Below are positions 39,559 through 47,572 of a stretch of DNA of 47,572 bases, one piece after another. The notes below the pieces were generated by a model that saw only the letters and a list, made by a program, of their open reading frames with translations, was not told where the DNA came from and searched no databases. Made by a program: the position numbers and the translations under genes. Source of the DNA: Levilactobacillus suantsaii (GTDB lineage: Bacteria > Bacillota > Bacilli > Lactobacillales > Lactobacillaceae); NCBI RefSeq assembly GCF_004115745.1, contig NZ_QXIL01000016.1, forward strand, positions 1 to 47,572, read 5' to 3'. Within the stretch, counting starts at the first letter, position 1. Each line of letters opens with the position of its first letter.

Positions 39559-42249
39559 GTGCGATTTTTATGTTGGGGGGTCATTTTTGTGATACAAAAT
39601 CAAGTTCCCACTTCGCCAAAATCTACCGCACCGCCAACGGTCGCTTCGCCCCAGTTGATCTCACAACCTTGGCAACCATCTGCCAAGACTCTGGCGGCCC
39701 ACTACCACACGAATCCCCAGACTGGACTGACTACCCAACTGGCTCGTGACCGGTTAAAACAGTTGGGACGCAATGAATTAACCACTAAAAAACAGTCGCG
39801 GTTCATTCAATTCATCAAACAGTTCAACAACAGCATCATCTATATTCTGACCGCCGCGGCCGTTTTAACCTTTCTGATGCACCGCTACTCGGACTTCATC
39901 GTTATCGGCCTGGTCATTATCGCCAACGCCATCATCGGCTACGTCCAGGAACGCCAAGCGGGCAATGCCCTTGAACGGATTCGTGAGCTATTGATTTCCA
40001 AAAACATCGTCATCCGGGACGGGGTCAAACGCGAGATTGACGCCCGTGATTTGGTCGTGGGCGACTTAGTGGTCCTCGAAGCCGGTGACGCGGTCCCTGC
40101 CGACCTGCGTTTAGTCGCCGCCGATAACCTAAGCATCCAGGAATCTATCTTGACCGGAGAAACCAACCCGGTCGCTAAACAGGCCAAACCACTACCGGCC
40201 AACAACTTACCACTAGCCGAGCAGCGTAACTTGGCTTTCGCCTCGACCGCCGTCACCAACGGCTCCGGCCGTGGCATCGTGCTGGCGGTGGCGGATGCGA
40301 CCCAAATCGGTCAGATTCAGGGGGCCGTCGAAACCGTCCAGCCCAAGCCCACCCCGTTGATGCAAAACCTGAACAGTTTGGGTGTCAGCCTATCTGTGGC
40401 CATCGCGGTCATCACCATGGTCGTGGGCTCGATGCCCGAAGGTCTGCCCGCCAGCACCTCGGTGGTCCTCGCTATGGGGACCCGCAAGATGACCAGGCAA
40501 AACGTTATCGTGAAAACTTTACCGGCCGTCGAAACGCTGGGCGCCGTCGACATCGTCAACACCGACAAGACCGGCACGTTGACCAAAAATGAAATGACGG
40601 TCACCAAGGTCGTGACCCCGGAACACGCCTTTACGGTCACCGGGGTCGGCTACGACGACAACGGCCACATTTCGTTTGACGGCGATTTGGAACTGGCCCA
40701 CCAAAAGTATTCCTGGCAGCACGACCACGCGATGCGCCGCTTACTACGTATCGCCGGACAGACTACCGACGCGCAGTTGCACTTCGACCACCAGAATTGG
40801 CAGTTGACCGGTGAACCGACTGACGGCGCACTGACCACGCTGTACCGTAAATTGACGGGCCACGACCCCGTGGTCCACGCACTCGACGCGTTGCCGTTTG
40901 ATTCGGCCAACCGCTTTTCGGCCCGCCTGGTTGAACAGGACGACCAGCACGTTTTGATGGTCAAGGGCGCCCCGACTAGTCTCTTACAATTGACCACGGC
41001 GGACACCGCCACCGATTATTGGCGCGCCCAGCTCCACCGATTGACCACCAGTGGCTTACGGGGCGTGGCCTTAGCCGAACGGCGCGTTGACCCCAGCGTG
41101 ACCCGTATCACACCGGACTTGATTCGCCAGCTGACTCTGGTGGGGTTGGTCGGCATCATCGATTCACCGCGCGAGGAAGCCACCACGGCCATCGCCGATT
41201 TGCGACGTGCCGGCGTCCAGGTCAAAATGATCACCGGTGACCACCCCGATACGGCCGTCGCCATTGCCCAAAAACTGCGTTTGGCCGACCACGTCCGGGC
41301 ATTGACCGGCCCCGAGATGGACGCGTTAAGTGACGCCCAATTGGCTGCCGTTATCGATAACTATAACGTCTTCGCCCGCACTACCCCGGCCAACAAGCTC
41401 CGCATCGTGCAGGCCCAACAGGCCAATCACCACGTCGTTTCCATGACCGGAGATGGCGTGAACGATGCGCCGGCTTTAAAGCAGGCCGACATCGGGGTCG
41501 CTATGGGCATCAAGGGGACCGAAGTCGCCAAGGAGGCCGCCGACATGGTCTTAGTCGACGATGACTTTACCGACATCGTCGCCGCCGTTTTCGAGGGCCG
41601 GCACGTCTTCGATAATATCCGTAAGACTATCCGGTTCCTATTGCCGACCAGTTTTGCCGAAGGACTAGTGGTCATCTTAAGCATCTTGCTGGGCCAGCAA
41701 CTGCCCCTCTATCCGGCCCAGTTGCTGTGGATCAACATGGTCTCGGCACTGACCATCCAGTTCGCTTTCATCTTTGAACCCGCCGCCGACACCATCATGA
41801 CCCGCGGCCCCCGAGACGTTCGTCGCGGTTTACTATCCAAACTCGATACCTTCGAAATCACCTACGTGGCACTTTTGATTTCTGGGCTAGGCATTGGGGT
41901 TTTCGACTACCTGACCCGCCTGGGCTTGCCCGTCGTCATTGGCAGTACCATGACCTTGAACGTCATCATCTTCGGCAAGATTTTCTACCTGTTCAACTTG
42001 AGAAACGACCATCCGGTCATCTCCAGATACTTTTTCCAAAATCAGATGGCCTTTTATATCGTCGGCTTATTAATTCTCTTACAGTTAGGCATCATTTATC
42101 TGCCCGCCATGCAACTGATCTTCAACACCACCAGCATCGCCTTTTGGGACGGCTGGGGGATTCCACTACTAGCGGGGACCGTGGTGCTTGTGGTCACCGA
42201 AATCGGTAAGGCTATCCGGTTCCACGTGTTACCCAAGTTCAAACGTTAG
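39559..42249 (+). CDS. P-type cation-transporting ATPase with apparent loss of most of M3
   Basis: 896 residues if it starts at GTG 39559 (GGAGG 4 nt before); GTG 39589 after GGGGGG is an alternative. Order: N-terminal regulatory segment, M1-M2 (IIYILTAAAVLTFLMHRY, FIVIGLVIIANAIIGYVQ), actuator loop with LTGETNPV, M4 with GSMPEGLPAS, phosphorylation Asp336 in NTDKTGTLT, nucleotide domain with VKGAPTSL, hinge MITGDHPDTA and MTGDGVNDAPA, then six C-terminal helices. Between LNSLGVSLSVAIAVI and TMVVGSMPEGLP a stretch of about 30-40 residues usual in this family (M3, the loop and the start of M4) is missing, leaving one helix. Catalytic loops are intact but membrane topology is odd. It resembles Ca2+ or Na+ type P2 pumps. 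Confidence 0.9.
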   Translation: MRFLCWGVIFVIQNQVPTSPKSTAPPTVASPQLISQPWQPSAKTLAAHYHTNPQTGLTTQLARDRLKQLGRNELTTKKQSRFIQFIKQFNNSIIYILTAAAVLTFLMHRYSDFIVIGLVIIANAIIGYVQERQAGNALERIRELLISKNIVIRDGVKREIDARDLVVGDLVVLEAGDAVPADLRLVAADNLSIQESILTGETNPVAKQAKPLPANNLPLAEQRNLAFASTAVTNGSGRGIVLAVADATQIGQIQGAVETVQPKPTPLMQNLNSLGVSLSVAIAVITMVVGSMPEGLPASTSVVLAMGTRKMTRQNVIVKTLPAVETLGAVDIVNTDKTGTLTKNEMTVTKVVTPEHAFTVTGVGYDDNGHISFDGDLELAHQKYSWQHDHAMRRLLRIAGQTTDAQLHFDHQNWQLTGEPTDGALTTLYRKLTGHDPVVHALDALPFDSANRFSARLVEQDDQHVLMVKGAPTSLLQLTTADTATDYWRAQLHRLTTSGLRGVALAERRVDPSVTRITPDLIRQLTLVGLVGIIDSPREEATTAIADLRRAGVQVKMITGDHPDTAVAIAQKLRLADHVRALTGPEMDALSDAQLAAVIDNYNVFARTTPANKLRIVQAQQANHHVVSMTGDGVNDAPALKQADIGVAMGIKGTEVAKEAADMVLVDDDFTDIVAAVFEGRHVFDNIRKTIRFLLPTSFAEGLVVILSILLGQQLPLYPAQLLWINMVSALTIQFAFIFEPAADTIMTRGPRDVRRGLLSKLDTFEITYVALLISGLGIGVFDYLTRLGLPVVIGSTMTLNVIIFGKIFYLFNLRNDHPVISRYFFQNQMAFYIVGLLILLQLGIIYLPAMQLIFNTTSIAFWDGWGIPLLAGTVVLVVTEIGKAIRFHVLPKFKR

Positions 42250-42250
42250 G

Positions 42251-42290
42251 ACACAAAAAGGACGCGAAATCTAGCGCGTCCTTTTTGTGT
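42251..42290. terminator. Bidirectional terminator after the P-type ATPase
   Basis: ACACAAAAAGGACGCG (42251-42266) pairs perfectly with CGCGTCCTTTTTGTGT (42275-42290). Confidence 0.95.
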
Positions 42291-42318
42291 GTTATCACAA
42301 TCCTAATAATCATTGTGC

Positions 42319-42696
42319 TTATTTGTCGTAAATCCCAATCACTAACGCAATCATCAAAATAATCAAAACGGTCGTCGTGATGGCCACGTAAAGGTGATCC
42401 TTTTCCCGATAGAAAGCATAAATGGAGACGACCACCCGTAAAACGGGGGTCAGAATCAAACAATAAATGCCTAACATCATAATCGCAAAGGACTTCAGGT
42501 GCCAAGTCCCCACTAGAATCGCCCCAAACTGTAGTGGCAGGGTATCGCCGGGATACCCCGACTGACCAGTAGCGAGGAAGAGGATGAGGCCAATCGCCAT
42601 CACGATGGCGGAAAAGATGACCCCGATTTGTAAAATGCGCCCGATGACGGTCTCGACTTGCGCCATTTCTTTGGCGGTTGCTGGTTTATCTGCCAT
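42319..42696 (-). CDS. DUF1634 membrane protein, partner of the TSUP exporter
   Basis: 125 residues with three hydrophobic segments (IGRILQIGVIFSAIVMAIGL, KSFAIMMLGIYCLILTPVLR, TTTVLIILMIALVIGIYD), typical of DUF1634. Its ATG overlaps the stop of the TSUP gene by one base (TAATG), so translation is coupled. DUF1634 genes commonly follow TauE/SafE-type permeases and are thought to act as an accessory subunit; that role is inferred from this association only. Confidence 0.9.
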   Translation of the reverse strand: MADKPATAKEMAQVETVIGRILQIGVIFSAIVMAIGLILFLATGQSGYPGDTLPLQFGAILVGTWHLKSFAIMMLGIYCLILTPVLRVVVSIYAFYREKDHLYVAITTTVLIILMIALVIGIYDK

Positions 42697-43541
42697 TAGA
42701 AGTGAACCCCCAATCCCTTAAAGAGCATCTGACCACCGATGTACAGAAGCACCGGAATGAAGACGATGCGAATCCAGCGTGACGGCAGGATCTGCATAAT
42801 ACGCGACCCTAGCGCCGCACCAATCAGGATGCCCAACGCCATCGGGACGGCGATCGTGGGTAAAATCGAACCGTTGAAGAAGTACACCGTTGCACTAGCC
42901 GCGGCGGTGACCCCCATCATCAAGTTCGACGTCGAGCTGGACGGTTTCAAGGGCATCTTCATGAAAGTATCCATCGCCATCACTTTGAAGGCCCCTGACC
43001 CGATACCCAATAACCCACTCGCCACGCCGGCCCCAAACATTACGGAAAAGCCGGCCGGCACGTTTTCGACCTGGTAGTCCACGTCCTTCATCTCTACTTT
43101 ATCGTAATAACTGCCGTTGAGCTTGAGCTTCGCGGCAATCTTATCGGGTTCTACCCGTTGTAAGACTTCCTGGCCACGGCGCAACTTGCGGTACATGTTC
43201 CAACTGGAAAAGACCAGCAAGCACCCAAACAACAGGTACAGATACTTCGGATCTAAGACCCCGGTCAATAAGGCCCCAGCGATAGCGCCAATCGTGGTCG
43301 CAATCTCCAAAAACATGGCGACCCGCAGGTTCAACACGTTATCGCGCAAGTACGCGATTGTCGACCCCGAACTGGTCGCGATGACCGCAATGATGCTGGC
43401 CCCAATCGCATATTTAATATTTAAGCCCATCCCCAGGGTCAAGATTGGCGTGATGATCATCCCACCACCGATGCCCAAGATGGCGCCGGCAATGCCGGCA
43501 AACACGCCCACGCCAAGCATGAGCAATGCAGTTTCTCCCAT
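42696..43541 (-). CDS. Sulfite exporter TauE/SafE (TSUP) family permease
   Basis: 281 residues with about eight helices in two halves. The N-terminal motif VFAGIAGAILGIGGGMIITP and its echo VASGLLGIGSGAFKVMAMD in the second half are the TSUP signature. A cytosolic loop of about 50 residues lies between (QEVLQRVEPDKIAAKLKLNG). The family moves sulfite, sulfoacetate, taurine-derived or other small anions. The start follows GGAGGGG, with TATAAT at rc 43569-43574. It forms a two-gene operon with DUF1634. The broken LysR gene upstream, same direction, may once have controlled it. Confidence 0.93.
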   Translation of the reverse strand: MGETALLMLGVGVFAGIAGAILGIGGGMIITPILTLGMGLNIKYAIGASIIAVIATSSGSTIAYLRDNVLNLRVAMFLEIATTIGAIAGALLTGVLDPKYLYLLFGCLLVFSSWNMYRKLRRGQEVLQRVEPDKIAAKLKLNGSYYDKVEMKDVDYQVENVPAGFSVMFGAGVASGLLGIGSGAFKVMAMDTFMKMPLKPSSSTSNLMMGVTAAASATVYFFNGSILPTIAVPMALGILIGAALGSRIMQILPSRWIRIVFIPVLLYIGGQMLFKGLGVHF

Positions 43542-43568
43542 GAGTTAACCCCTCCATCATTTCGTCTG

Positions 43569-43574
43569 ATTATA
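43569..43574 (-). promoter_or_regulatory. -10 element of the TSUP operon
   Basis: TATAAT on the minus strand lies 28 bp upstream of the TSUP start codon; the -35 is not convincing. From here to 43831 I see no other feature. Confidence 0.45.
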
Positions 43575-43831
43575 ACTTTGATTATCGGCTTTTCCGTCCG
43601 CAGGGGCAAGTCTCGGCCCCCAACTTACTTGTGATGACCGCACAAACCCCAACTAGCCGTAATGAGCCGGTAGTCTGGCGCCAAAATGGAATCTTATCGG
43701 TCCATGACTTACGCTTACCGCTAGTTTGTGCGTGGCCATTCAATCTTTCCCGCCACCGGATTGGTAATTTACCGGTATCCCCGAACCCGTAAAAATCCTG
43801 CCACTATGCCCCATCCCGGTCACTCCAACAC

Positions 43832-43870
43832 AACGGGGGTGCCATACTTTTATCGTATGGCACCCCCGTT
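43832..43870. terminator. Perfect 16-bp hairpin downstream of the LysR pseudogene
   Basis: AACGGGGGTGCCATAC (43832-43847) pairs perfectly with GTATGGCACCCCCGTT (43855-43870) around TTTTATC. Neither strand has an immediate U-run, so it may be a weak terminator or a protein-binding or stability element. Confidence 0.6.
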
Positions 43871-43902
43871 AAATTGGTCTGTCTTTTTAAGTCACCGTGG
43901 CG

Positions 43903-44760
43903 TCAATAACTGTCGATGAACCGCTGAAGGAGCGGACTGATCGGAACTGCCTCCGGCCACACCAACTTAAGCGTAGTCTGCCAGGCATGATAGCGAATCA
44001 CCCGGACCGCGGTCTTTTCCGTAGGCTCCTGTTCGGCCACGGACTGTGGCACCAACGCCACTCCGAGTTGCGCGTTGGCCCACTGGACCGCAGTGCGGGC
44101 ATCATCACAGGTACAGGCGATAAATGGTGTAAGGTCGTGCTTGGCAAAGGTGGCCTGAAACTGCCGAGCAAAGCGGCGGTAAATAATCAGGGGTAAGGGT
44201 TGCAACGCCTCGAGTCGCAACGTGTTCCCCGCAACGTAGTCGTATTTTGGTGGCACGACCGCCACCATTGGTTCGGTCGCGAGTGGCTTGACGGTCAGCT
44301 GAGCCGCGTTAAACGGCGTCCGCACGATGGCCACGTCCAGTTGGTGGTGCGCTAATTGGTCCAGTAAGACATAGGTGTTAGCTTCGACCAACTTGAGTTG
44401 GACTTGCGGGTAATGGCGGGTCAACGTCCGTAACTTAGCGTTAGGGGTGGCGCCAATCGACGAAGAGGTCACCCCGATCGTCAAGACACCGGCAATCCCC
44501 TGCCCCAAACCCCGGACTTCGGTGGTCGCTTAGTCCCGTAAATCGATCAACTGCTGAGCATAGTCGCGCAACCGTTCACCGGCCGGAGTTAGGCTCACGC
44601 CGCTGGCCGCGCGACGCAGGAGTTGCACCCCCAGTTCCGATTCAAGTTGCTTCAATTGATAACTCAGAGGTGGTTGCGCCATATGGAGTTGTTTGGCGGC
44701 CGCGGTGATTTGCCCCACGTTAGCCACCATCAAAAAATAATCAAGTTGGCGAAATGTCAT
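43903..44760 (-). pseudogene. LysR-family regulator interrupted by an in-frame stop
   Basis: The N-terminal helix-turn-helix (MTFRQLDYFLMVANVGQITA, AAKQLHMAQPPLSYQLKQLE) runs to LRDYAQQLIDLRD, where TAA at 44530-44532 interrupts. The same frame continues beyond it: ATTEVRGLGQGIAGVLTIGV and the full effector-binding domain (LKLVEANTYVLLDQLAHHQL, DVAIVRTPF) to 43903. Together about 285 residues, the normal LysR length, so a single nonsense codon is the only visible defect. The original codon was probably Lys, Gln or Glu. Reinitiation could yield fragments, but DNA binding and ligand domains are separated. Confidence 0.9.
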
Positions 44761-44807
44761 GCTGACCGCCTTTCCGTCCGGAAAATGCCGGACTCGTGTG
44801 CCACAGT

Positions 44808-45713
44808 TTAGGGGGTCTCGCCCCCGCCATCGATCTCACGGGTCGCCACGGTCGGCGTGATGGTCCGCCGCTTCTTGGTCGGTGCCCGACTTGGGACGTT
44901 TTCTTTCAGCAAGTATTGCCGAATCAGCAGCACGATTTGCTTATTTTGCGGCAAATCCGAGTGCGTGGTATCATCGCCCGTCACGGTGATCTGGGTGTAG
45001 TGCGCGACGTGGTTTTGAAAGAGATACTTCCCCTGGTTGACGCTGTTGGCGGGTACCGTCCCGTCACTGGAATAGTTTTCCGTGCCGGCGACCGAATAAA
45101 CGACCAACTTTTTCGGCAACCGGGTCCGCCCGGCGATGAGTTCTTTGAGCATCGCCGTGCGTTCGGTCGTACTGTTTGATTCCATGTTATACGGTGTTGC
45201 AATCGTCATCAAGCGGTCGATGGTCACGGATTTGAGTTGTTGTTCGTTTTGTTCCAAAAAGAGGCTCAAAATCAGGCCGCCGTTGGAGTGGCCCAACGCC
45301 GAAAAGTGATTGAAATGGTACGGCTTGACCAGGTCCTTAAAGGCGATGGCTAACCACTTAGCCTGTTTATTGATATTAACGTAGCCGTCCCGGTTATTGT
45401 CAAAGGCAATCACGATAAAGGGGTGGTTATCGCCCCGTTTAATGGCACCCGTATAGGATAAGTGCCCGTTGGTCGCCACCTTGACCTTCAACACGCTGTG
45501 GGCCGTTTTGGTCTCTTCTCGCAACTGGGTGATCAAGGTGTCAAAGCGGTCCTGACTGGCGCTGGAGCCCGGAACCATGATGGTCGGATCCAGTGGGGTC
45601 CGGTAAGCCGACTTGTAGTGGGTGATTTTTTGGCGCATCCACGCGGTGCTCGGAAAAAAGATGGCCGCCACCACGACCACCACGATGGCGGCCAGGATTA
45701 CCTTACGTTTCAT
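44808..45713 (-). CDS. DUF915-like alpha/beta hydrolase, secreted or membrane-anchored
   Basis: 301 residues from the ATG at 45713, 9 nt after AGGAG; it overlaps the stop of the upstream EIIC gene, so translation is coupled. The N-terminal segment KRKVILAAIVVVVVAAIFF is a membrane anchor or signal. The hydrolase core has IMVPGSSASQDRF (oxyanion region), the nucleophile motif ALGHSNGGLIL, an acidic SSDGTVPANS segment and a late histidine in GDDTTHSDLP. It is a lactobacillar cell-surface hydrolase of the type at 19241, without known substrate. Confidence 0.88.
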   Translation of the reverse strand: MKRKVILAAIVVVVVAAIFFPSTAWMRQKITHYKSAYRTPLDPTIMVPGSSASQDRFDTLITQLREETKTAHSVLKVKVATNGHLSYTGAIKRGDNHPFIVIAFDNNRDGYVNINKQAKWLAIAFKDLVKPYHFNHFSALGHSNGGLILSLFLEQNEQQLKSVTIDRLMTIATPYNMESNSTTERTAMLKELIAGRTRLPKKLVVYSVAGTENYSSDGTVPANSVNQGKYLFQNHVAHYTQITVTGDDTTHSDLPQNKQIVLLIRQYLLKENVPSRAPTKKRRTITPTVATREIDGGGETP

Positions 45714-46976
45714 CAGCGTCATCTCCTTCGACCCGGTTCAAGAGCTTGATGAACGGCCAATAAATCGCCACGGAGACCGCTAGGCAAACCAGACTAAGTA
45801 GCAAAGCGCGCCAGTCGCCGCCGGTCCCCAAGTACGCCATAAGGGGTCCCGGCGTGGTCCGCGGCATCGGGTAGGCGATGGGGGGCACCAATTTCCAGGT
45901 GATGGCACACCAGGCCAAGACGATGTTGACGGCCGGCGCAACTAAGAACGGGACCAGCAATAACGGGTTGAACAGAACTGGTAGCCCCAACAACGTGGCG
46001 TTGTTCAGGTTGACCAGATTGGGCAAAAAGGTCTGCGTCGCCATCTGCCGGTCCCGCGGCCGACGCGACCCCAACCAGATGGCGATGATGAGGGCCAACG
46101 TCATGCCGGCCCCGCCAAAGTTGGCGTAAGCGTCACCCAGCGTGTGCAGGGTGATGGCATTCGGGGCGTGCCACACCGACCCATGTTGGACCGCGACGGC
46201 CAAGTTTTGCAATGACTTGACCGAGTTATTGCCAGACAACTCGACCGGCCCAATCAGGCCGAGCCACCACATCAGATTATTGAACGTGGTGACGGCAAGA
46301 ATGCGGATCCCATAGTGGCCAGGGTTCATGATCAACGCCGTCGCCCCCGCGTAGACCAAGCCATTCAGACCACCGGGGTTCAGCGCACTCAATCCGTAGC
46401 CCACCGCAATGGTCACCACTAAGACCAGACTCAACCCCGCCCGGTCAGCGTCAACCGACTCACCCAAGCCCAGCGTCTGGTTCGCGTCACGAATTGGTGG
46501 GCCAACCACGCGACGCCCAGTCTCACGACGATAGCCAAAAAGATACCTTGAGGGCCCAAGTTGTTTTCGACGAACTGCCCCCCTGCTTCGGTCGCCGACT
46601 GCTGATTGAGCACCGTGTAGTTGAAGTTTAAAGTTAAAAAAGCGATAGTACTGACTAGGCCGACCGCTAACGCGTTGCATTTATAGGTCAACGCTAAAAA
46701 GTACCCGGTCGCAAAGGCCACGATGACGGCCACGATATTATTAATGGCCAGCCCCATGATTTGAAAAGCCTGTCGCCACAAAGCCACCTCCGGCAACCAG
46801 GTCCCGACATGGTAAATCTGAAAGAAAAAGCCGTTGGCTGCTAGCACACTGCTGCCCACCGCATCGATCAACGTCATCACTAAAATAAACGGGTACGTGA
46901 TAATCAAGGCGCGGCGAATCACTTGCATCGCGCGCCAATCACTCACCACCTGATTCCACCGCCAAAGTGTGTGCAT
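45703..46976 (-). pseudogene. PTS EIIC permease (cellobiose/lactose type), frameshifted
   Basis: The start at 46976 opens a frame with EIIC helices (ALIITYPFILVMTLIDAVGS, MGLAINNIVAVIVAFATGYF) reaching VVRLGVAWLAHQFVTR, then runs into TRRWAWVSRLTLTGRG and stops at 46431. A second frame overlapping it resumes at ANQTLGLGESVDADRAGLSL and continues through LNPGGLNGLVYAGATALIMN, NLNNATLLGLPVLFNPLLL and TTPGPLMAYLGTGGDWRALL to 45703. Joined at about 46480-46490 by one shift to the -1 frame they give about 424 residues, the usual CelB length. No EIIA or EIIB gene is adjacent. Likely a recent frameshift. Confidence 0.87.
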
Positions 46977-47068
46977 CCAAATTCCCCCAATTTGCTGACT
47001 ACCTAGCCCCCATTATACGTGCTTCCAGCACGAGGCGGGCGTAGACGTCTTACAAATTTGTTTATACT

Positions 47069-47111
47069 AAAAATGACCGGTTCAAGCTAGTGCTCGTTTG
47101 AACCGGCCATT
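47069..47111 (-). terminator. Terminator of the gene at the right edge
   Basis: AATGGCCGGTTCAA pairs with TTGAACCGGTCATT on the minus strand (one mismatch), followed by TTTTAG. Confidence 0.9.
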
Positions 47112-47141
47112 ATGGGTCACCTACTGGTCTGGGCGGTCAGT

Positions 47142-47572
47142 TTACCAATCAAAATTGTTCCCCGTCAAGATCTCCGGCTGGTGATTACTCAATAGGTACG
47201 GCAGCCCCTGTTCGCTAAAGTCTAAGCCCTCAAATTCCCGGTGAGACGCAAAGCGAGTCCAGCGCACATCTGCGCTGGTCAACCGCCCGCGTCCCGCCAG
47301 CTTACTGATTGGTAAGCTGGCCACCGAATCGTCGGCCACCAAGTACAAGCGATTGTTATGCGGGTTATACCCCATACTTTGAATCCGGGTCCCCGGTCCA
47401 TGGCGCAAAATTTGCTTGGTCAACCGAAACTTGACTTGTTGGTCGGTGATGGTGCCCTGATAAAGGTACGCCAACTCCCCGGCCGGACAAGACCAGAAAT
47501 ACGCCCGGCCTTGGCGGTCAAAGGCTAGCACATGCCCACCAGGGACCGCGTAACTGCCCTCTTTTAGCCGGA
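47142..47572 (-). CDS. Partial protein of unknown function, possibly helveticin-J-like
   Basis: The frame is open from 47142 to the window edge, so the 5' end is missing; the apparent GTG start at 47531 is internal, since RLKEGSYAVPGGH precedes it. The visible 143 residues look like a beta-propeller or bacteriocin-type fold: AYFWSCPAGELAYLYQGTI, IQSMGYNPHNNRLYLVADD, HREFEGLDFSEQGLPYLLSN. The EFEG segment and ending recall class III bacteriocins of the helveticin J family, but the match is from memory and weak. It ends in a good terminator. Confidence 0.6.
   Translation of the reverse strand, partial: RLKEGSYAVPGGHVLAFDRQGRAYFWSCPAGELAYLYQGTITDQQVKFRLTKQILRHGPGTRIQSMGYNPHNNRLYLVADDSVASLPISKLAGRGRLTSADVRWTRFASHREFEGLDFSEQGLPYLLSNHQPEILTGNNFDW

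Noticed and set aside
43832-43870. Inverted repeat as a transposon end
   Set aside because: The perfect 16-bp stem has a 7-nt loop and sits right after a gene; a hairpin is the simpler reading.

Overview
The window reads as a chromosomal segment of a moderately GC-rich Lactobacillaceae bacterium, most likely Levilactobacillus or a close relative. The reasons are a GH65 maltose phosphorylase whose first 60 or so residues closely resemble the L. brevis enzyme as I remember it, KxYKxGRxW signal peptides, LPQT-type sorting signals, Shine-Dalgarno starts everywhere, and lactobacillus-style type I-E CRISPR repeats. This is recognition from memory; no search was run.

Layout. 1-17.6 kb is a cell-surface island: a large KxYKxGRxW protein that has lost its anchor next to what looks like an insertion-sequence end, an LPQTG choice-of-anchor-A protein, two LRR-MucBP proteins with LPQTN anchors (one split over two frames at an A-AAA-AAG slippery site), an NlpC/P60 hydrolase and a secreted beta-helix protein. 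Three Rossmann-fold reductases and a cysteine-less Spx paralogue behind a CIRCE-like operator are mixed in. 17.7-22.6 kb holds housekeeping genes: MarR, HAD phosphatase, DUF915-type hydrolase, galM with a strong promoter and cre-like site, and the zinc-free S14 gene rpsN behind a Zur-like box. 22.6-27.6 kb is a maltose module (malP, malT, malR) with LacI-type operators and a consensus cre.

27.6-30.2 kb is the most unusual part. A TnpB nuclease with an intact RuvC triad is followed, on its own strand, by a 120-nt structured spacer and then by a CRISPR array of 36-nt repeats and 30-nt spacers (four good repeats plus a decayed terminal one). No tnpA, cas1, cas2, cas9 or Cascade gene is present. 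This module lies between two copies of a type I-E leader unit. The right unit has a 3-repeat type I-E array; the left has one solitary repeat and still carries the last codons of the neighbouring histidine-kinase gene. The region is visibly more AT-rich than its flanks. The arrangement fits a TnpB captured by, or evolving into, a minimal type V-like CRISPR system, but the functional link is inference.

30.2-47.6 kb carries an OmpR-type two-component system, a YfhO-family membrane protein with an attenuator-like leader, a 59-residue membrane ORF, a small alarmone synthetase, an AEC transporter, a P-type ATPase that appears to lack most of M3, a TSUP exporter with DUF1634, and a DUF915-type hydrolase. 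Four genes here look damaged: a CPA2 antiporter (frameshift), a LysR regulator (in-frame stop), a PTS EIIC (frameshift) and the ATPase (in-frame loss). The last gene runs off the window.
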